Shown: piece after piece, positions 42,700 to 53,972 of the stretch
How positions within the stretch are numbered: the stretch's first letter is position 1
Layout: each line of letters opens with the position of its first letter
NCBI GenBank assembly: GCA_012934845.2
Contig: WNNJ02002286.1
Coordinates: 1 to 64,000, forward strand
Source of the DNA: Pomphorhynchus laevis
Lineage: Eukaryota; Acanthocephala; Palaeacanthocephala; Echinorhynchida; Pomphorhynchidae
Direction: 5' to 3'
Length of the DNA stretch: 64,000 nt
Program-made: the position numbers and the translations under genes
The notes under the pieces: model-generated
Told to the model about the DNA's origin: nothing
Seen by the model: the letters and a program-made list of their open reading frames with translations, nothing else
The model's database searches: none

Positions 42700-44455
42700 A
42701 TATTTAAGCTATCTAATTTACTTTCCCTACTACCCGTAGCCCACTTGTACCCACTCTTCTCTTTAAATACTTCCCTCCCAGAACTATTCCACATTCTTCC
42801 CGTTTCATCTGATGAAGTTTCTTCGGTTCTGATGTCATTACCTAATAAAACCTGCCCTTCTGACCCAATTCCCACTCACTTGCTTAAAATATCTGCTCCT
42901 CTATCTCACCCTTCCTAACCACATTGTTCAACTCGTCCATCCGTAGCCGTACATTTCCTTCCATCTGGAAATGCGCAACTGTTCGTCCTCTCATCAAAAA
43001 GCAATCTCTCGACTCCTCACTACCATCTTCGTACCGTCCAATCTCAATTCTCCCAAACCTCTCTAAACTCCTTGACCGTCTCGTTCTCAAGCAACTTAAT
43101 ACATATCTCTTTTCCTCTAACTTGTTTCCTCTCTTCCAAGCCGCTTTTCGCTCTAATCACTCTACTGAAATTGCCTGTCTTAAAGTTTATAATGACTTAC
43201 TCATCTCGCGCGATCATAAATTATGTAGTGTCATAGTTTCTCTTGATCTATCGTCTGCTTTTGACATCGTCGATCACTCGATTCTTCTACATCGTCTTCG
43301 TCATGATTATGGCTGCTCTTTACCCACTGTATCATGGTTTTCTTCATATCTATCAAATCGTACATTTCGCGTCTATTTTAACTCTTCTCTCTCCCATCCT
43401 TCATCCATCCCGGCCGGTGTTCCACAAGGCTCCGTATTAGGCCCTATGCTTTTCTCTCTTCTTCTCGGTGACTTGTCTTCAATTTCTCATAAATTTAACT
43501 TCCATGTTATGCAATATGCTGATGTCATTATCATCTATGCTCACGCACCTGCTTATCGTATTCATGATCTTAGTGTTTCTGTTTCCAGCTGTCTTGTCTC
43601 AATTTCCAATCATCTTTATTCCCTTCGCCTTTCTCTGAATCTTGATAAATCTAAAATTATGTGGATCCTACCTCGAAGCTTCGGCGTAGAACCTCCTTCC
43701 GTATCACTAAATTCTACAATTCTTCCTATCGTTGATATTCTTGTTTACCTAGGCTTTCATTTCGACAACCGACTTTCACTTAAACCTTTCGTTAGTGATA
43801 AAGTACTCTCATCTACCTTGATACTCTGCAATCTCCGTCAAGTTCGTAGATTGATCGATTTCCCTTCTTGTATGCCTCTCATATCTTATCTTCTTTTCTC
43901 AATACTTGATTACTGTCTTAGTCTATTTTCCAGCTCACCTAAATACACTCTTCTTCCTTTACAACGCATCATCAACGCTGCCGTCCGAGTTCTCCTCCGT
44001 CTTCGTCGTTTTGATCATACATCCTACCATCTTGCTTCTCTCGATTTGCCTACAATTTAGTGTCGTGTTCAAATTCGTCTTCTTATCGTTGCTTTCCGCC
44101 TTGTAACTCTTCATACCCCTTCATTTCTCAATCTTCCTTTTCTTGATAATTCTCGTTCTGTTTACTGTTCCTTGCGTTCCTGTAATTCCCTTCTTTTACA
44201 TGTCCTAAACTACTCTACCTCTTTTGTCTTCCGCTCTTTCGTTGTGGCTGCTCCTCTCTTGTGGAATCAACTGCCTATTCATATCCGCCAATCAACATCT
44301 ATGCCGTGCTTCAAACGCCAAATCCAATTCCATTTCAACAATTAACTAATTATCTGTGACTTTTGATGTTCTTTTTTTTGTTTGTTAGTGGTCATGTAAG
44401 CGTGCATTTTGCACGCATTTGCCACGTTAAATAAATTATTGTATTATTATTCTCA
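42700..44455 (+). mobile_element. LINE family A copy A4, 5'-truncated
   Basis: Starts in the linker before RT (LSNLLSLLPVAHLYPLF) and ends with the terminal hairpin at 44400-44416 (loop ATTTT) and a TTATTGTATTATT tail. The tail and loop match A3 exactly, so these two copies are close relatives. Confidence 0.8.
42924..44060 (+). CDS. Family A reverse transcriptase, palm intact in length but YADV in the active site
   Basis: 378 residues without a stop, the longest family A frame. It has CATVRPLIKKQS and YRPISILPNLSK (fingers), LDLSSAFDIVDHSILL (about 43240), GVPQGSVLGPMLF (about 43422) and VMQYADVIIIYAHA (about 43510). The box reads YADV where A1 and A3 have YADD, so a metal-binding aspartate is missing. 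Ends in SLDLPTI at a stop shared in position with a GCTAC change in related copies. Frame for the last part of the C terminus is lost after 44060. An enzyme of this type would copy element RNA at nicked DNA; this copy should be inactive. Confidence 0.75.
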   Translation: MFNSSIRSRTFPSIWKCATVRPLIKKQSLDSSLPSSYRPISILPNLSKLLDRLVLKQLNTYLFSSNLFPLFQAAFRSNHSTEIACLKVYNDLLISRDHKLCSVIVSLDLSSAFDIVDHSILLHRLRHDYGCSLPTVSWFSSYLSNRTFRVYFNSSLSHPSSIPAGVPQGSVLGPMLFSLLLGDLSSISHKFNFHVMQYADVIIIYAHAPAYRIHDLSVSVSSCLVSISNHLYSLRLSLNLDKSKIMWILPRSFGVEPPSVSLNSTILPIVDILVYLGFHFDNRLSLKPFVSDKVLSSTLILCNLRQVRRLIDFPSCMPLISYLLFSILDYCLSLFSSSPKYTLLPLQRIINAAVRVLLRLRRFDHTSYHLASLDLPTI

Positions 44456-44739
44456 ACAGTTTTCGCCATGTTCTCATTTAGCAAGGCTTCTGTCATCAGA
44501 TGTGATACTTCTGGATGTAATGCACATAAGTATTCTTTGACTGTTTTATCATCTAGAAGGTCATTAGATTGCATTACTCCAATATCCGTATTCTCTTCGA
44601 TCTATTTAGCCGCCGCTGTGATTTTCCCTTGGTTCATCAAGCGACAATAGGCTTTCGTCCGTTGAAGCAATTTCCTCTGTTCGTAACAAAGAGAAAACTA
44701 ATCCTGCAATATACGCGCATCCTCAAACAGCTCATTTTT
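44456..44739 (-). other. Unassigned piece, possibly coding on the minus strand
   Basis: The minus strand reads VMQSNDLLDDKTVKEYLCAL and RTKAYCRLMNQGKI. This looks like protein-coding sequence in composition, but I do not recognise the family. Confidence 0.3.
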
Positions 44740-45039
44740 GTAAGCGACACGAGCTTGTAGCTCATTTGCTTCTGTTTGTTATAATAATAATCATTGATGT
44801 ACATCATTGATTTACATCAATGATGTCTCGACATCATTGCTGTTCCTAACAGCTTCTATGACTATACCTCCTGGTCAATTACTTATCCTGTTTTGTCCGA
44901 TCATTTCCTTGTCACTCTTACTCGTCCCCATCCTCCTTATCCGCCTCCACTATTATCCACACCATGTCGACCCCGGAAACATCTCGATATCCCTATTCTC
45001 TGCACAGCCTTACTCAATTTTTGACTCTTTTCACTTTCA
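44740..45039 (+). repeat. 300-bp direct repeat, copy 1
   Basis: GTAAGCGACACGAGCTTGTA onward repeats at 45131-45430 with about ten differences. Contents are the end of a LINE endonuclease (SDHFLVTLTRPHPPYPPPLL). Copy 1 then diverges into about 90 bp of other sequence. Confidence 0.8.
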
Positions 45040-45130
45040 GAAAGCCATCGAAGCCGAAATAAGGAATTTGCAACTACTATTTGATTGAATTTTTTTGTTG
45101 ATGTTTTTTTATTTTATTTTATCATATTTT

Positions 45131-45891
45131 GTAAGCGACACGAGCTTGTAGCTCATTTGCTTCTGTTTGTTATAATAATAATCATTGATGTACATCATTG
45201 ATTTACATCAATAATGTCTCGACATCATTGCTGTTCCTAACTGCTTCTATGACCATACCTCCTTGTCAATTACTTATCCTGTTTTGTCCGATCATTTCCT
45301 TGTCACTCTTACTCGTCCCCATCTTCCTTATCCGACTCTACCATTATCCACACCAAGTCGACCCCGGAAACTTCTCGATATCCCTATTCTCTGCACAGCC
45401 TTACTCAATTTTTGACTCTTTTCACTTCATCTTAACTCTCTGTCCCGATGATCTCTGCATTCTGTTTGATTCTGAACTTATGTATATCATCAATAACCTT
45501 CTGCTTAGTCGACTCCGACGTTCTCAGCGCTTGAACCATGCTCACTGGCTCGATTCTGACTGAAGTATTTCTAAGTGTCGACTCCGTCACTCTTTTCGTG
45601 TGTATAATCGCTTTCTTAAACGGTCTCCAAACTCACTCCCTCCTAAACTCCGTGATTCCTACTTTTCTCTACGCCGTTCACATCTTATTCTTATACGTAC
45701 TAAACGTACTCTCTTTTGGCAAAATCAACTCGAGTCATCTTCCAACTCTAAATCTCATGAGGAAATCTTAAACTCAATTCTGTCACGATCATCTACTCCT
45801 TGTAATATAAATCCTCATGAATTTTCTTCTTATCTACAAACTAAGCTATCTAATTTACTTTCCATACTTCCCACAGCCCCCTTGAGAGAAA
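45131..45891 (+). mobile_element. LINE family A fragment A5, including direct repeat copy 2 (45131-45430)
   Basis: After the direct repeat it continues as the endonuclease-RT linker: DSELMYIINNLLLSRLRRSQ, RLRHSFRVYNRFL, KRTLFWQNQLESSSNSKSHE and SILSRSSTPCNINPHEFSSY. It ends head to head against a minus-strand family B piece at 45892. Confidence 0.65.
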
Positions 45892-46735
45892 AGCAGGGGA
45901 CCCAGGACAGAATTTTGTATGACTCCGCAAAAGATAGGGATGGGAGGGAAGGATGATGAATTAGCACAGACGCGGAAGGAACGGTCGAAAAGATATGAGG
46001 CAAACCATGCTACAGAGGAGGAAGAAAATCCGTAATCATAACGAAGGCGAGAAAGGAGGACGGAGTGGTCGACAATGTCGAATGCGGAGGAGAGGTCGAG
46101 GGAGATAAGAACACTATATAGACCCTTGTCTCGAGAAATGGGTAAGTCGTTGTACACTTTCATGCAGGCGATTTCTGTGGAGTGATTAGAGCGGAAAGCG
46201 GATTGGAAAGGAATGTACAGATTGGATGAAGAGAGATAAGCGTTGATCTGTATTAATATGAGGCGTTCTAAGAGGTTAGAAAGAGTAAGGAGTAATGAAA
46301 TGGTGCGATAGCTAGAAGGAAGAGAGCGTTCGAGCGATTGTTTCTTAAGGATGGGACGAACGATTGCGGATTTGCGGTGTGAAGGGAGGATACAACTACG
46401 GATGGTCGAGTTAAACAAGGTTGTGAGAAACAGGGATATCGATGAGCATATGGATTTCAACATGTGAGTAGGCAGGAAATCGGCAGGTTAGGTTTTGTTG
46501 GGCAAGGACATGAGGACAGATGATATTTCGGTAGGTGAGACAAGGAAAAGATGAAAGAGTTCCGGAAGGATGAGGCTAGGCGGGTCCGAGTGGGATAGGA
46601 TGGAGACCGGGGTGTGAGAGAGCAACGTGGGTACTTTAGTCTTGAGAAATGGCGAATAATCATGGGCATTAATGTTGCACGGCGAAGATGAACGAGCCAG
46701 GATTGAGTTAAAAGTGTGCCAGGGAGTCTTAGAGA
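45892..46735 (-). mobile_element. LINE family B fragment B7
   Basis: Frame 46463-45855 covers the RT fingers and palm start (KSAIVRPILKKQSL, FRSNHSTEIACMKVYNDL, LDLSSAFDIVDHSVLL). Frame 46745-46488 covers the linker. It is joined head to head to family A at 46735, the same junction as at 15128. The left edge of the 6.4-kb duplication (45967) falls inside it. Confidence 0.75.
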
Positions 46736-47540
46736 GTCTTATCATCTACCTGTATATTATCATCTACCTTGATACTCCGCAATCTTCGTCAAGTTCGTAG
46801 ATTGATCGATTTATTTTCTTGTAGTACTCTCATAAGTCTCCATGGAGTAAGTCTCCAGATAAGTCTCCAGAGAGTCTTATCATCTACCTATCTATTATCA
46901 TCTACCTTGATACTCCGCCATCTCCGTCAAGTTCGTAGATTGATCGATTTACCTTCTTGTATGACTCTCATATCTTTTCTTCTTTTTTCTAGACTCGATT
47001 GTGTTCTTAGTCTATTTTCCAACTCACCTAAATCCACTCTTATTCATTTACAACGCATCATCAACGCAGCCGTCCGAGTTCTGTTCCGTCTTAGCCGTTT
47101 TGATCATAAATCACACCACATTGATTCTCTCAATTAGCCTACCATTTATTGTCGTGTTTAAATTCGTCTTCTTATCATTGCTTTTCGCCTTATAACTTCT
47201 CATACCCCTTCATTTCTCAACCTTCCTTTTCTCGACAATTCTCGTACTCTGTACTGTTCCTTGCGTTTCCGTAATTCCCTTCTTTTACATGTCCTAAACT
47301 ACTCTACCTCTTTTGGCTTCCGCTCCTTCGTTGTGGCTGTTCCTCTCTCGTGGAATCATCTGCCCATTCATATCCGCCTATCAACATAAATGCCGTGCTT
47401 CAAACGTCAAATCCAATTCCATTTCAACAATTAACTAATTATCTGACTTTTGATGTTCTTTTTTTGTTTGTTAGTGGTCATGTAAGCGTGCAGTTGGCAC
47501 GCATTTGCCACGTTAAATAAATTATTATTATTATTACAGA
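46736..47540 (+). mobile_element. LINE family A fragment A6 (3' part)
   Basis: Frame 46769-47137 reads ILRNLRQVRRLIDLFSC, then a second copy of the same segment (ILRHLRQVRRLIDLPSC), showing the internal duplication also seen in A2. The 3' hairpin is at 47486-47502 (loop AGTTG), followed by an ATT repeat tail. It is the inverted counterpart of A2. Confidence 0.8.
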
Positions 47541-48237
47541 CTTCAACGTGTTGTTGTCTTGATATTTATCGTATGATGCTACTAGCATTTTATGCATTTT
47601 ATTGTTAATTTATTAATAATTAAAAACTTAATTGAAATTTAAAATATAAGTCGATATTTTATGAATTTACGAATAAACAACAAACGATGTATCAGAATAA
47701 CTTAAAAACATTATTTATATATTATTTCATTTGTTGTAGTTTACCCTTATCTCAATGGCCACTACTGATCAAGATAAATATCGATACAACAACGTAAGCA
47801 AACATACGAAAATACTCTTTTATAATATATGTGCTAAGCGTGTAGTGTATTATGCGAGATATAATTGAGCTAAATGTAGATATAAAGCAAATAAGTTTCT
47901 TAGCTTTATTCAACTATCTATTAAGCAAATAGACAAGTAGATAACAATGTTTACTATTTGTAATTTTAATATGACATTCACCCCTGTTTTTTATTTCGAG
48001 CAGTGATTGCTGACGAACTATACGACCAGATCTTGTACGGTTCTCAGAGCTAGTTTGCTGGCCTATTGACTCTGATGTGTTTCTCGATATTTCGTCGATT
48101 AATGAAAATGTTGTTTCTGTTTGGTCTTTAAGGTCATGTTCAATACGGAGTCTCTGCGTAAATATGTTCTCGTGATGATTTCATTCATACACATTGATTC
48201 GATCATCACATTCGATAAGGTTTTGTAAAAGTTGATA
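47541..48237 (-). mobile_element. LTR retrotransposon fossil, inverted copy in unit 1
   Basis: 47732-47976 is the 245-bp LTR and 47977-48237 the adjoining end of pol, as at 13633-14133 but reversed. 47541-47731 is AT-rich flanking sequence that is also shared. Broken, about as diverged as the first copy. Confidence 0.6.
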
Positions 48238-48252
48238 AAACAAGAATGTGAA

Positions 48253-51126
48253 TCAGGTGTCGAGAAGGTGTGAACGGAGGAGGTGTTTTAATGTGATAAA
48301 TGAGGGGGCGCGGCTGATGTCGAGAGGGAGTGGATTCCAGGCGAGTGAGGCGGCGACGAGGAAGGATCGGAGACCGTAGTTGTTGCAGTAATTAGGAACG
48401 TGGAGTAAGAGGGTATGACAGGAACGAAGCGATAGCGATGTGGGGCGAGTATCGTCTAAGAAAGGAAGGTTGATGAACGATGGGGATCCGACAGCGATAA
48501 AACGAAAAGTAACGAGAAGAAGGCGGAGTTTGATGCGAATGTGGATGGTGGGCCAGGAGAGTTGGGCAAAATGTGTGGATGTGTGGTTGAAGCGACGGAG
48601 ACGAAAGAACACTCGAACGGCGGTGTTGATTATTGGTTTTAGGGGTAGTATGATGGATTTTGGAGAATTGCGAAAAGGCTAAGGCAGTAATCGATTTTAG
48701 GAAGAAGAAGTGATGAAAGAAGATACATACAAGAAAGGAAGTCGATAAGGTGGCGGATACGGCGGATGTCACGGAGAATTAAGTTAGATGAGCGGACCTT
48801 GTCACGGACGAAGGGTTTAAGGGAAAGGTGATCATCGAAATGGAAGCCTAAGAAAGTGAGATTGTGGACTATGGGGATGGTCGATGAGGCAAAAAATACA
48901 GTGGGATGAGATATGTTTGGTTTACGGGAGAGGATCCACATTATTTTAGACTTGTCGGTGTTTAGAACGAGATGGAGATTGGAGAGACGTTTGTAGACAG
49001 AAGAAAGACAGTTGGAGGCAGAAATGCCGATATCGTGTATGCGATGTGCGGGTGCATGAGCATAGATTAGAATGTCATCGGCGTATTGCATGACGTTAAA
49101 GGAGTAAGGTTTGATAAACGGAGAGAGATCGCCAAGCAGAAGAGAGAAAAGCAGGGGTCCCAGGACAGAATTTTGTATGACCCCGCAAAAGATAGGGAGG
49201 GGAGGGGAGGATGATGAATTAGAACAGACGCGGAAGGAACGGTCGAAAAGATATGAGGCAAACCATGCTACGGAGGAGGAAGATAAGCCGTAATCATAAC
49301 GAAGGCGAGAAAGTAGGACGGAGTAGTCGACAATGCCGAATGCGGATGACATGTCGAGGGAGATGAGAATACTATATAGACCCTTGTCTCGAGAAATGAT
49401 TAAGTCGTTGTACACTTTATGCAGGCGATTTCTGTGGAGTGATTAGAGCGGAAAGCGGATTGGGAATGAGGGTACAGATTGGATGAGGGAGATAAGCGTT
49501 GATCTGTATTAATATGAGGCGTTCTAAGAGTTTAAAATGAATAGGGAGTAGTGAAATGGTGCGATAGCTAGAAGGAAGAGAGGGTTCGAGCGATTGTTTC
49601 TTAAGGATGGGACGAACGATTGCGGATTTGCGGTGTGAAGAGAAGATACGACTGCGGATGGTCGAGTTAAACACGGTTGTGAGAAACAGGGATATCAATG
49701 AGCATATGGATTTCAATATGTGAGTAGGCAGGAAATCGGCAGGTTAGGTTTTGTTGGGCAAGGACATGATGACAGATGATACTTCGGTTGGTGAAACAGG
49801 GAAAAGATGAAAGAGTTCCGGAAGGATGTGGCTAGGCGGGTCCGAGTGGGATAGGATGGAGACTGGGGTGTGAGAGAGCAACGTGGGTACTTTAGTCTCA
49901 AGAAATGGCGAATAATCATGGGCATTGATGTTGCACGGCGAAGAGGAACGAGCCAGGATTGAGTTAAAAGTATGCCAGGGAGTCTTAGAGTTGAATGAAA
50001 TGATGATTTTATTCTGCCAGAAGGAGTTACATTTGGTACTTAGTAAATTGAGACGAGACCGGCGTAGAGCAAGATAGGAATCACGGAAAGGCGGTGTGAT
50101 CGAGCGGAAATCACGTCTGAGAGAGCGGTGATAGACTCGAAAAGCATGGCGGAGTCGACGCTTTGAGAGTAGGCATTGGATGTCAAACCATGGGGCACGG
50201 TGCAAGCGACAGTGTGGGTGAGACTTGAAGGGCAAGAGAATATCGAGAGTGGATGTGAGTTCAGAGTCGAAAAGAAAGGCGAGATCGTGAGGAGATGAAT
50301 ATGTTATTGTGGGTAATGATAGAGACGATTTGAGTAAGGCAGAGCGGAGAAGGGAGAGGTCAAGATTTCTCCAAGGGCGACGTAGGATTGTAGGTGTGTG
50401 AGGAGGGGTGTGGTTGCGAGTGAGATCAAGGGTGGTAAGAAAGTGATCGGATAGACCAGGATCAGAGATGGACAGTGAGGTGCAGGCAGCAAAATGATCG
50501 GGGACAGCGATGATGTCGAGTGCCTTACCAAGTATATGTGTGGAGGCAGTGGAGATTAGTTTGTAATTGTAGTTGGATAGAATGTTGATAACCCGGATGG
50601 AATCCGTGGAAGAGGGGCGGTCTAGGCGGATATTGAAGTCGCCTATAACGAGTGAAGGGATTGAGGACAAAGAACAATGAGAAAGGAGATCAACGAGTTC
50701 GGTAAAAAATAAGGCTGTAGGAGCTTATGAACCAGGACGGTATACAATGGCGAGATCTAGAGTGATCGGGTTAGAATAACGACAAGTGAGCAATTCAAAA
50801 GAGCAAGGACTGAAAGGGAGATTGATTTTGCGAAATGACGCGGGGTGACGAGCGAATACGACGGGGCCGCCATGATTAGAGAATTTAGAAGGGCATAATC
50901 TGAGGGGGCGGGCGGATTTGACTAGGGAGCAACCGGCAGAGGGCAGACGGCGAATGGAAAGGTCGTCGGAATCTGAGTGCCAAGATTCGGTGAGGCAGAA
51001 GAGATCGATGAATTGCTTGGTGAATAGGTTGAGGATAATATCGAATTTTTTGAGAATAGATCTAGTGTTGAGGTGACCGATGCGGAAACCGTGTGTTGTG
51101 GCGAAAGAGTCTAGTGGAGAAGACAT
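48253..51126 (-). pseudogene. LINE family B ORF2: endonuclease and reverse transcriptase
   Basis: Frame 51126-50725 is the endonuclease start (GHLNTRSILKKFDII, FCLTESWH). Frame 50670-49744 has VIGDFNIRLD, LSDHFLTTLDL and the linker to ARSSSPCNINA. RT fingers are at 49716-49417. Frame 49415-48639 (258 residues) has MSSAFGIVDYSVLL, LGPLLFSLLLGDL and VMQYADDILIYAHA, with the YADD box intact. The C-terminal frame 48612-48253 follows. About four frame breaks; the GVPQGS block reads GVIQNS here. Confidence 0.75.
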
Positions 51127-51143
51127 ATAGGAGAGATGGAGCG

Positions 51144-52183
51144 TTATCGAATTTTTGGACGGGTGTGGACAACTTGGAAATTTCCGTCTATGTTTCGGAT
51201 GGAGAGTGATGTTTCGCCGGTTTCTTCGCGCCGGCGTTTTTCGATGCGGGCTGAAGAGATTTGAGCGATTTCAGAAGGGGCGCGATCGGGAAAAATTCGA
51301 GTGGTTGACGATGACATGAGTTTGAATCGTTGAGAGAGGACAGAATATGCGTGAGAGCGATGCTTGAAGACAATATTTAGGAGAGGGGGCTGGGAAGGAT
51401 TAGATTGAGAAGATTTGTTTAGACGGATGAATGCGACAGGAGAAATGTCCTTGAAAAATGATGGTTTATCCGCAGGAACAATAGACGAGAGGATGGATCT
51501 GAAGGCGGAAACATCGTGGTCTAAACGTGCTTGTGGAGATAAGGAGTTAGAATGCTTGATATTAGTGACAATGACGCAACGATCGCGAGAAGGAAAGCGC
51601 TTCCGTAAAGGAGGACGACTGGCGTGAGTAGGTGAGATCACGATAGAAGAGCTGGCCGTTGATGATTTGGAGGGATTTGGTTTGACAACGGGAGACATAG
51701 AGGATAATGGTAATAAAGAGGGTGGCAAGCGATTGAGTAAAGGTTATGAGTGGAAGGATAGTGGAGGTTGGTGGAGGTGATTTTGATTGATGGATGCAAG
51801 GTATTGAGAAACGAGACGGGAATGACGGGACGTGGGGTGTCGGGGAGTGAAGATGACATGGAATGGGAAGTTTATATGGTGGCAGGGTCGGTGGGTAGAG
51901 AAAGGACATTAGAAACGACGGGGGTAGTTTGAGTTGACGTGTTGGATGTTGATATGTGCTTATTGGAAAGGTTGCAGATTAGTTTGTTGGCACAAAAACC
52001 ACATACGAAGTCTTCTTTAGCCCTATTGTTGTCGCAGGTGATTGTTGTCCAGACTCTGCAGTCGTGTATCGACTGCAGAGTCTGGACTTGCAGTCGTGTA
52101 CTTGCAGTCGTGTACTTGCAGTCGTGTACTTGCAGTTGTCCATAGTTGTTGTCGGTCTTAGTTGTTTTCTTACGTCCTCCCAT
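51144..52183 (-). pseudogene. LINE family B ORF1
   Basis: Starts at ATG 52183 (MGGRKKTTKTDNNYG). A repeat-encoded stretch follows and then the finger CRVWTTI...DFVCGFCANKLI (about 52060-51980). An in-frame stop lies at about 51872; a Pro/Ser/His-rich linker follows in other frames. The C-terminal frame 51728-51144 (194 residues) has DRCVIVTNIKHSN, PPLLNIVFKHRSHAYSVL and RREETGETSLSIRN, matching the ORF1 C terminus of LINE L. Probably an RNA-binding protein in active relatives. The stop is 17 bp before the ORF2 ATG. Confidence 0.65.
52049..52140. repeat. Perfect hairpin plus 14-bp tandem repeat inside family B ORF1
   Basis: CCAGACTCTGCAGTCG and its exact reverse complement flank TGTAT (52049-52085). 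Then three copies of CTTGCAGTCGTGTA follow. Unit 2 (58481-58560) has the same hairpin but one 14-bp copy fewer. Confidence 0.9.
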
Positions 52184-52398
52184 AAACGATGGTTGTCGTC
52201 GATGGTTTATCGTCATAGTTACTAGTTGTTAAATGTTTCTTTAGTACTACAAGACCGGGAGTTAATAACCACTGCGGTATGTTTATATTTAAGCCAGAAC
52301 GATATTCAAATTTAAAGAGCTTTTCGTGTGGTGCACAGTTTATTGGCACATAAGAAGTGAACACATTGAATGAAATGTCATTGGAAGGCATTTCTGCC
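52184..52398 (-). mobile_element. Gypsy fossil G3, small piece in unit 1
   Basis: Minus-strand reading INCAPHEKLFKFEYRSGLNI and QWLLTPGLVVLKKH matches the end of Gypsy integrase in G2 (GETPHQRLFSFPRN, PRWLGTGENVLL). Cut at 52398 by the duplication junction. Confidence 0.65.
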
Positions 52399-53167
52399 CA
52401 GACGCGGAAGGAACGGTCGAAAAGATATGAGGCAAACCATGCTACAGAGGAGGAAGAAAATCCGTAATCATAACGAAGGCGAGAAAGGAGGACGGAGTGG
52501 TCGACAATGTCGAATGCGGAGGAGAGGTCGAGGGAGATAAGAACACTATATAGACCCTTGTCTCGAGAAATGGGTAAGTCGTTGTACACTTTCATGCAGG
52601 CGATTTCTGTGGAGTGATTAGAGCGGAAAGCGGATTGGAAAGGAATGTACAGATTGGATGAAGAGAGATAAGCGTTGATCTGTATTAATATGAGGCGTTC
52701 TAAGAGGTTAGAAAGAGTAAGGAGTAATGAAATGGTGCGATAGCTAGAAGGAAGAGAGCGTTCGAGCGATTGTTTCTTAAGGATGGGACGAACGATTGCG
52801 GATTTGCGGTGTGAAGGGAGGATACAACTACGGATGGTCGAGTTAAACAAGGTTGTGAGAAACAGGGATATCGATGAGCATATGGATTTCAACATGTGAG
52901 TAGGCAGGAAATCGGCAGGTTAGGTTTTGTTGGGCAAGGACATGAGGACAGATGATATTTCGGTAGGTGAGACAAGGAAAAGATGAAAGAGTTCCGGAAG
53001 GATGAGGCTAGGCGGGTCCGAGTGGGATAGGATGGAGACCGGGGTGTGAGAGAGCAACGTGGGTACTTTAGTCTTGAGAAATGGCGAATAATCATGGGCA
53101 TTAATGTTGCACGGCGAAGATGAACGAGCCAGGATTGAGTTAAAAGTGTGCCAGGGAGTCTTAGAGA
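52399..53167 (-). mobile_element. LINE family B fragment B7, unit 2 copy
   Basis: Duplicate of 45967-46735, same frames and junctions. Confidence 0.85.
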
Positions 53168-53972
53168 GTCTTATCATCTACCTGTATATTATCATCTACC
53201 TTGATACTCCGCAATCTTCGTCAAGTTCGTAGATTGATCGATTTATTTTCTTGTAGTACTCTCATAAGTCTCCATGGAGTAAGTCTCCAGATAAGTCTCC
53301 AGAGAGTCTTATCATCTACCTATCTATTATCATCTACCTTGATACTCCGCCATCTCCGTCAAGTTCGTAGATTGATCGATTTACCTTCTTGTATGACTCT
53401 CATATCTTTTCTTCTTTTTTCTAGACTCGATTGTGTTCTTAGTCTATTTTCCAACTCACCTAAATCCACTCTTATTCATTTACAACGCATCATCAACGCA
53501 GCCGTCCGAGTTCTGTTCCGTCTTAGCCGTTTTGATCATAAATCACACCACATTGATTCTCTCAATTAGCCTACCATTTATTGTCGTGTTTAAATTCGTC
53601 TTCTTATCATTGCTTTTCGCCTTATAACTTCTCATACCCCTTCATTTCTCAACCTTCCTTTTCTCGACAATTCTCGTACTCTGTACTGTTCCTTGCGTTT
53701 CCGTAATTCCCTTCTTTTACATGTCCTAAACTACTCTACCTCTTTTGGCTTCCGCTCCTTCGTTGTGGCTGTTCCTCTCTCGTGGAATCATCTGCCCATT
53801 CATATCCGCCTATCAACATAAATGCCGTGCTTCAAACGTCAAATCCAATTCCATTTCAACAATTAACTAATTATCTGACTTTTGATGTTCTTTTTTTGTT
53901 TGTTAGTGGTCATGTAAGCGTGCAGTTGGCACGCATTTGCCACGTTAAATAAATTATTATTATTATTACAGA
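53168..53972 (+). mobile_element. LINE family A fragment A6, unit 2 copy
   Basis: Duplicate of 46736-47540; terminal hairpin at 53918-53934. Confidence 0.85.

Larger units (their letters stand above)
48238..52183 (-). mobile_element. LINE family B copy B8, nearly full length
   Basis: 3.9 kb on the minus strand, with ORF1 start at 52183, ORF1 end at 51144, ORF2 from 51126 and RT end at 48253. Only the terminal hairpin and tail are missing at the 3' end, where it meets the LTR fossil. At its 5' end it borders the integrase part of Gypsy fossil G3 in the same orientation. It serves as the reference layout for family B. Confidence 0.85.
45967..52398. repeat. 6.4-kb tandem duplication, unit 1 (6,432 bp)
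   Basis: Every feature recurs 6,432 bp further right, with the same order and strand. The unit starts at CAGACGCGG (45967) and ends at GGCATTTCTGCC (52398), where it joins directly to a second CAGACGCGG. There is no clear homology at the junction. Contents: B7 (-), A6 (+), LTR fossil (-), B8 (-) and a 215-bp piece of Gypsy fossil G3. Confidence 0.95.

Noticed and set aside
44807-45563. Two Leu/Ile-rich frames that look like paired transmembrane proteins
   Set aside because: They are out-of-frame readings of a LINE endonuclease (the real frame reads SDHFLVTLTRPHPP); the pairing is the 300-bp direct repeat.
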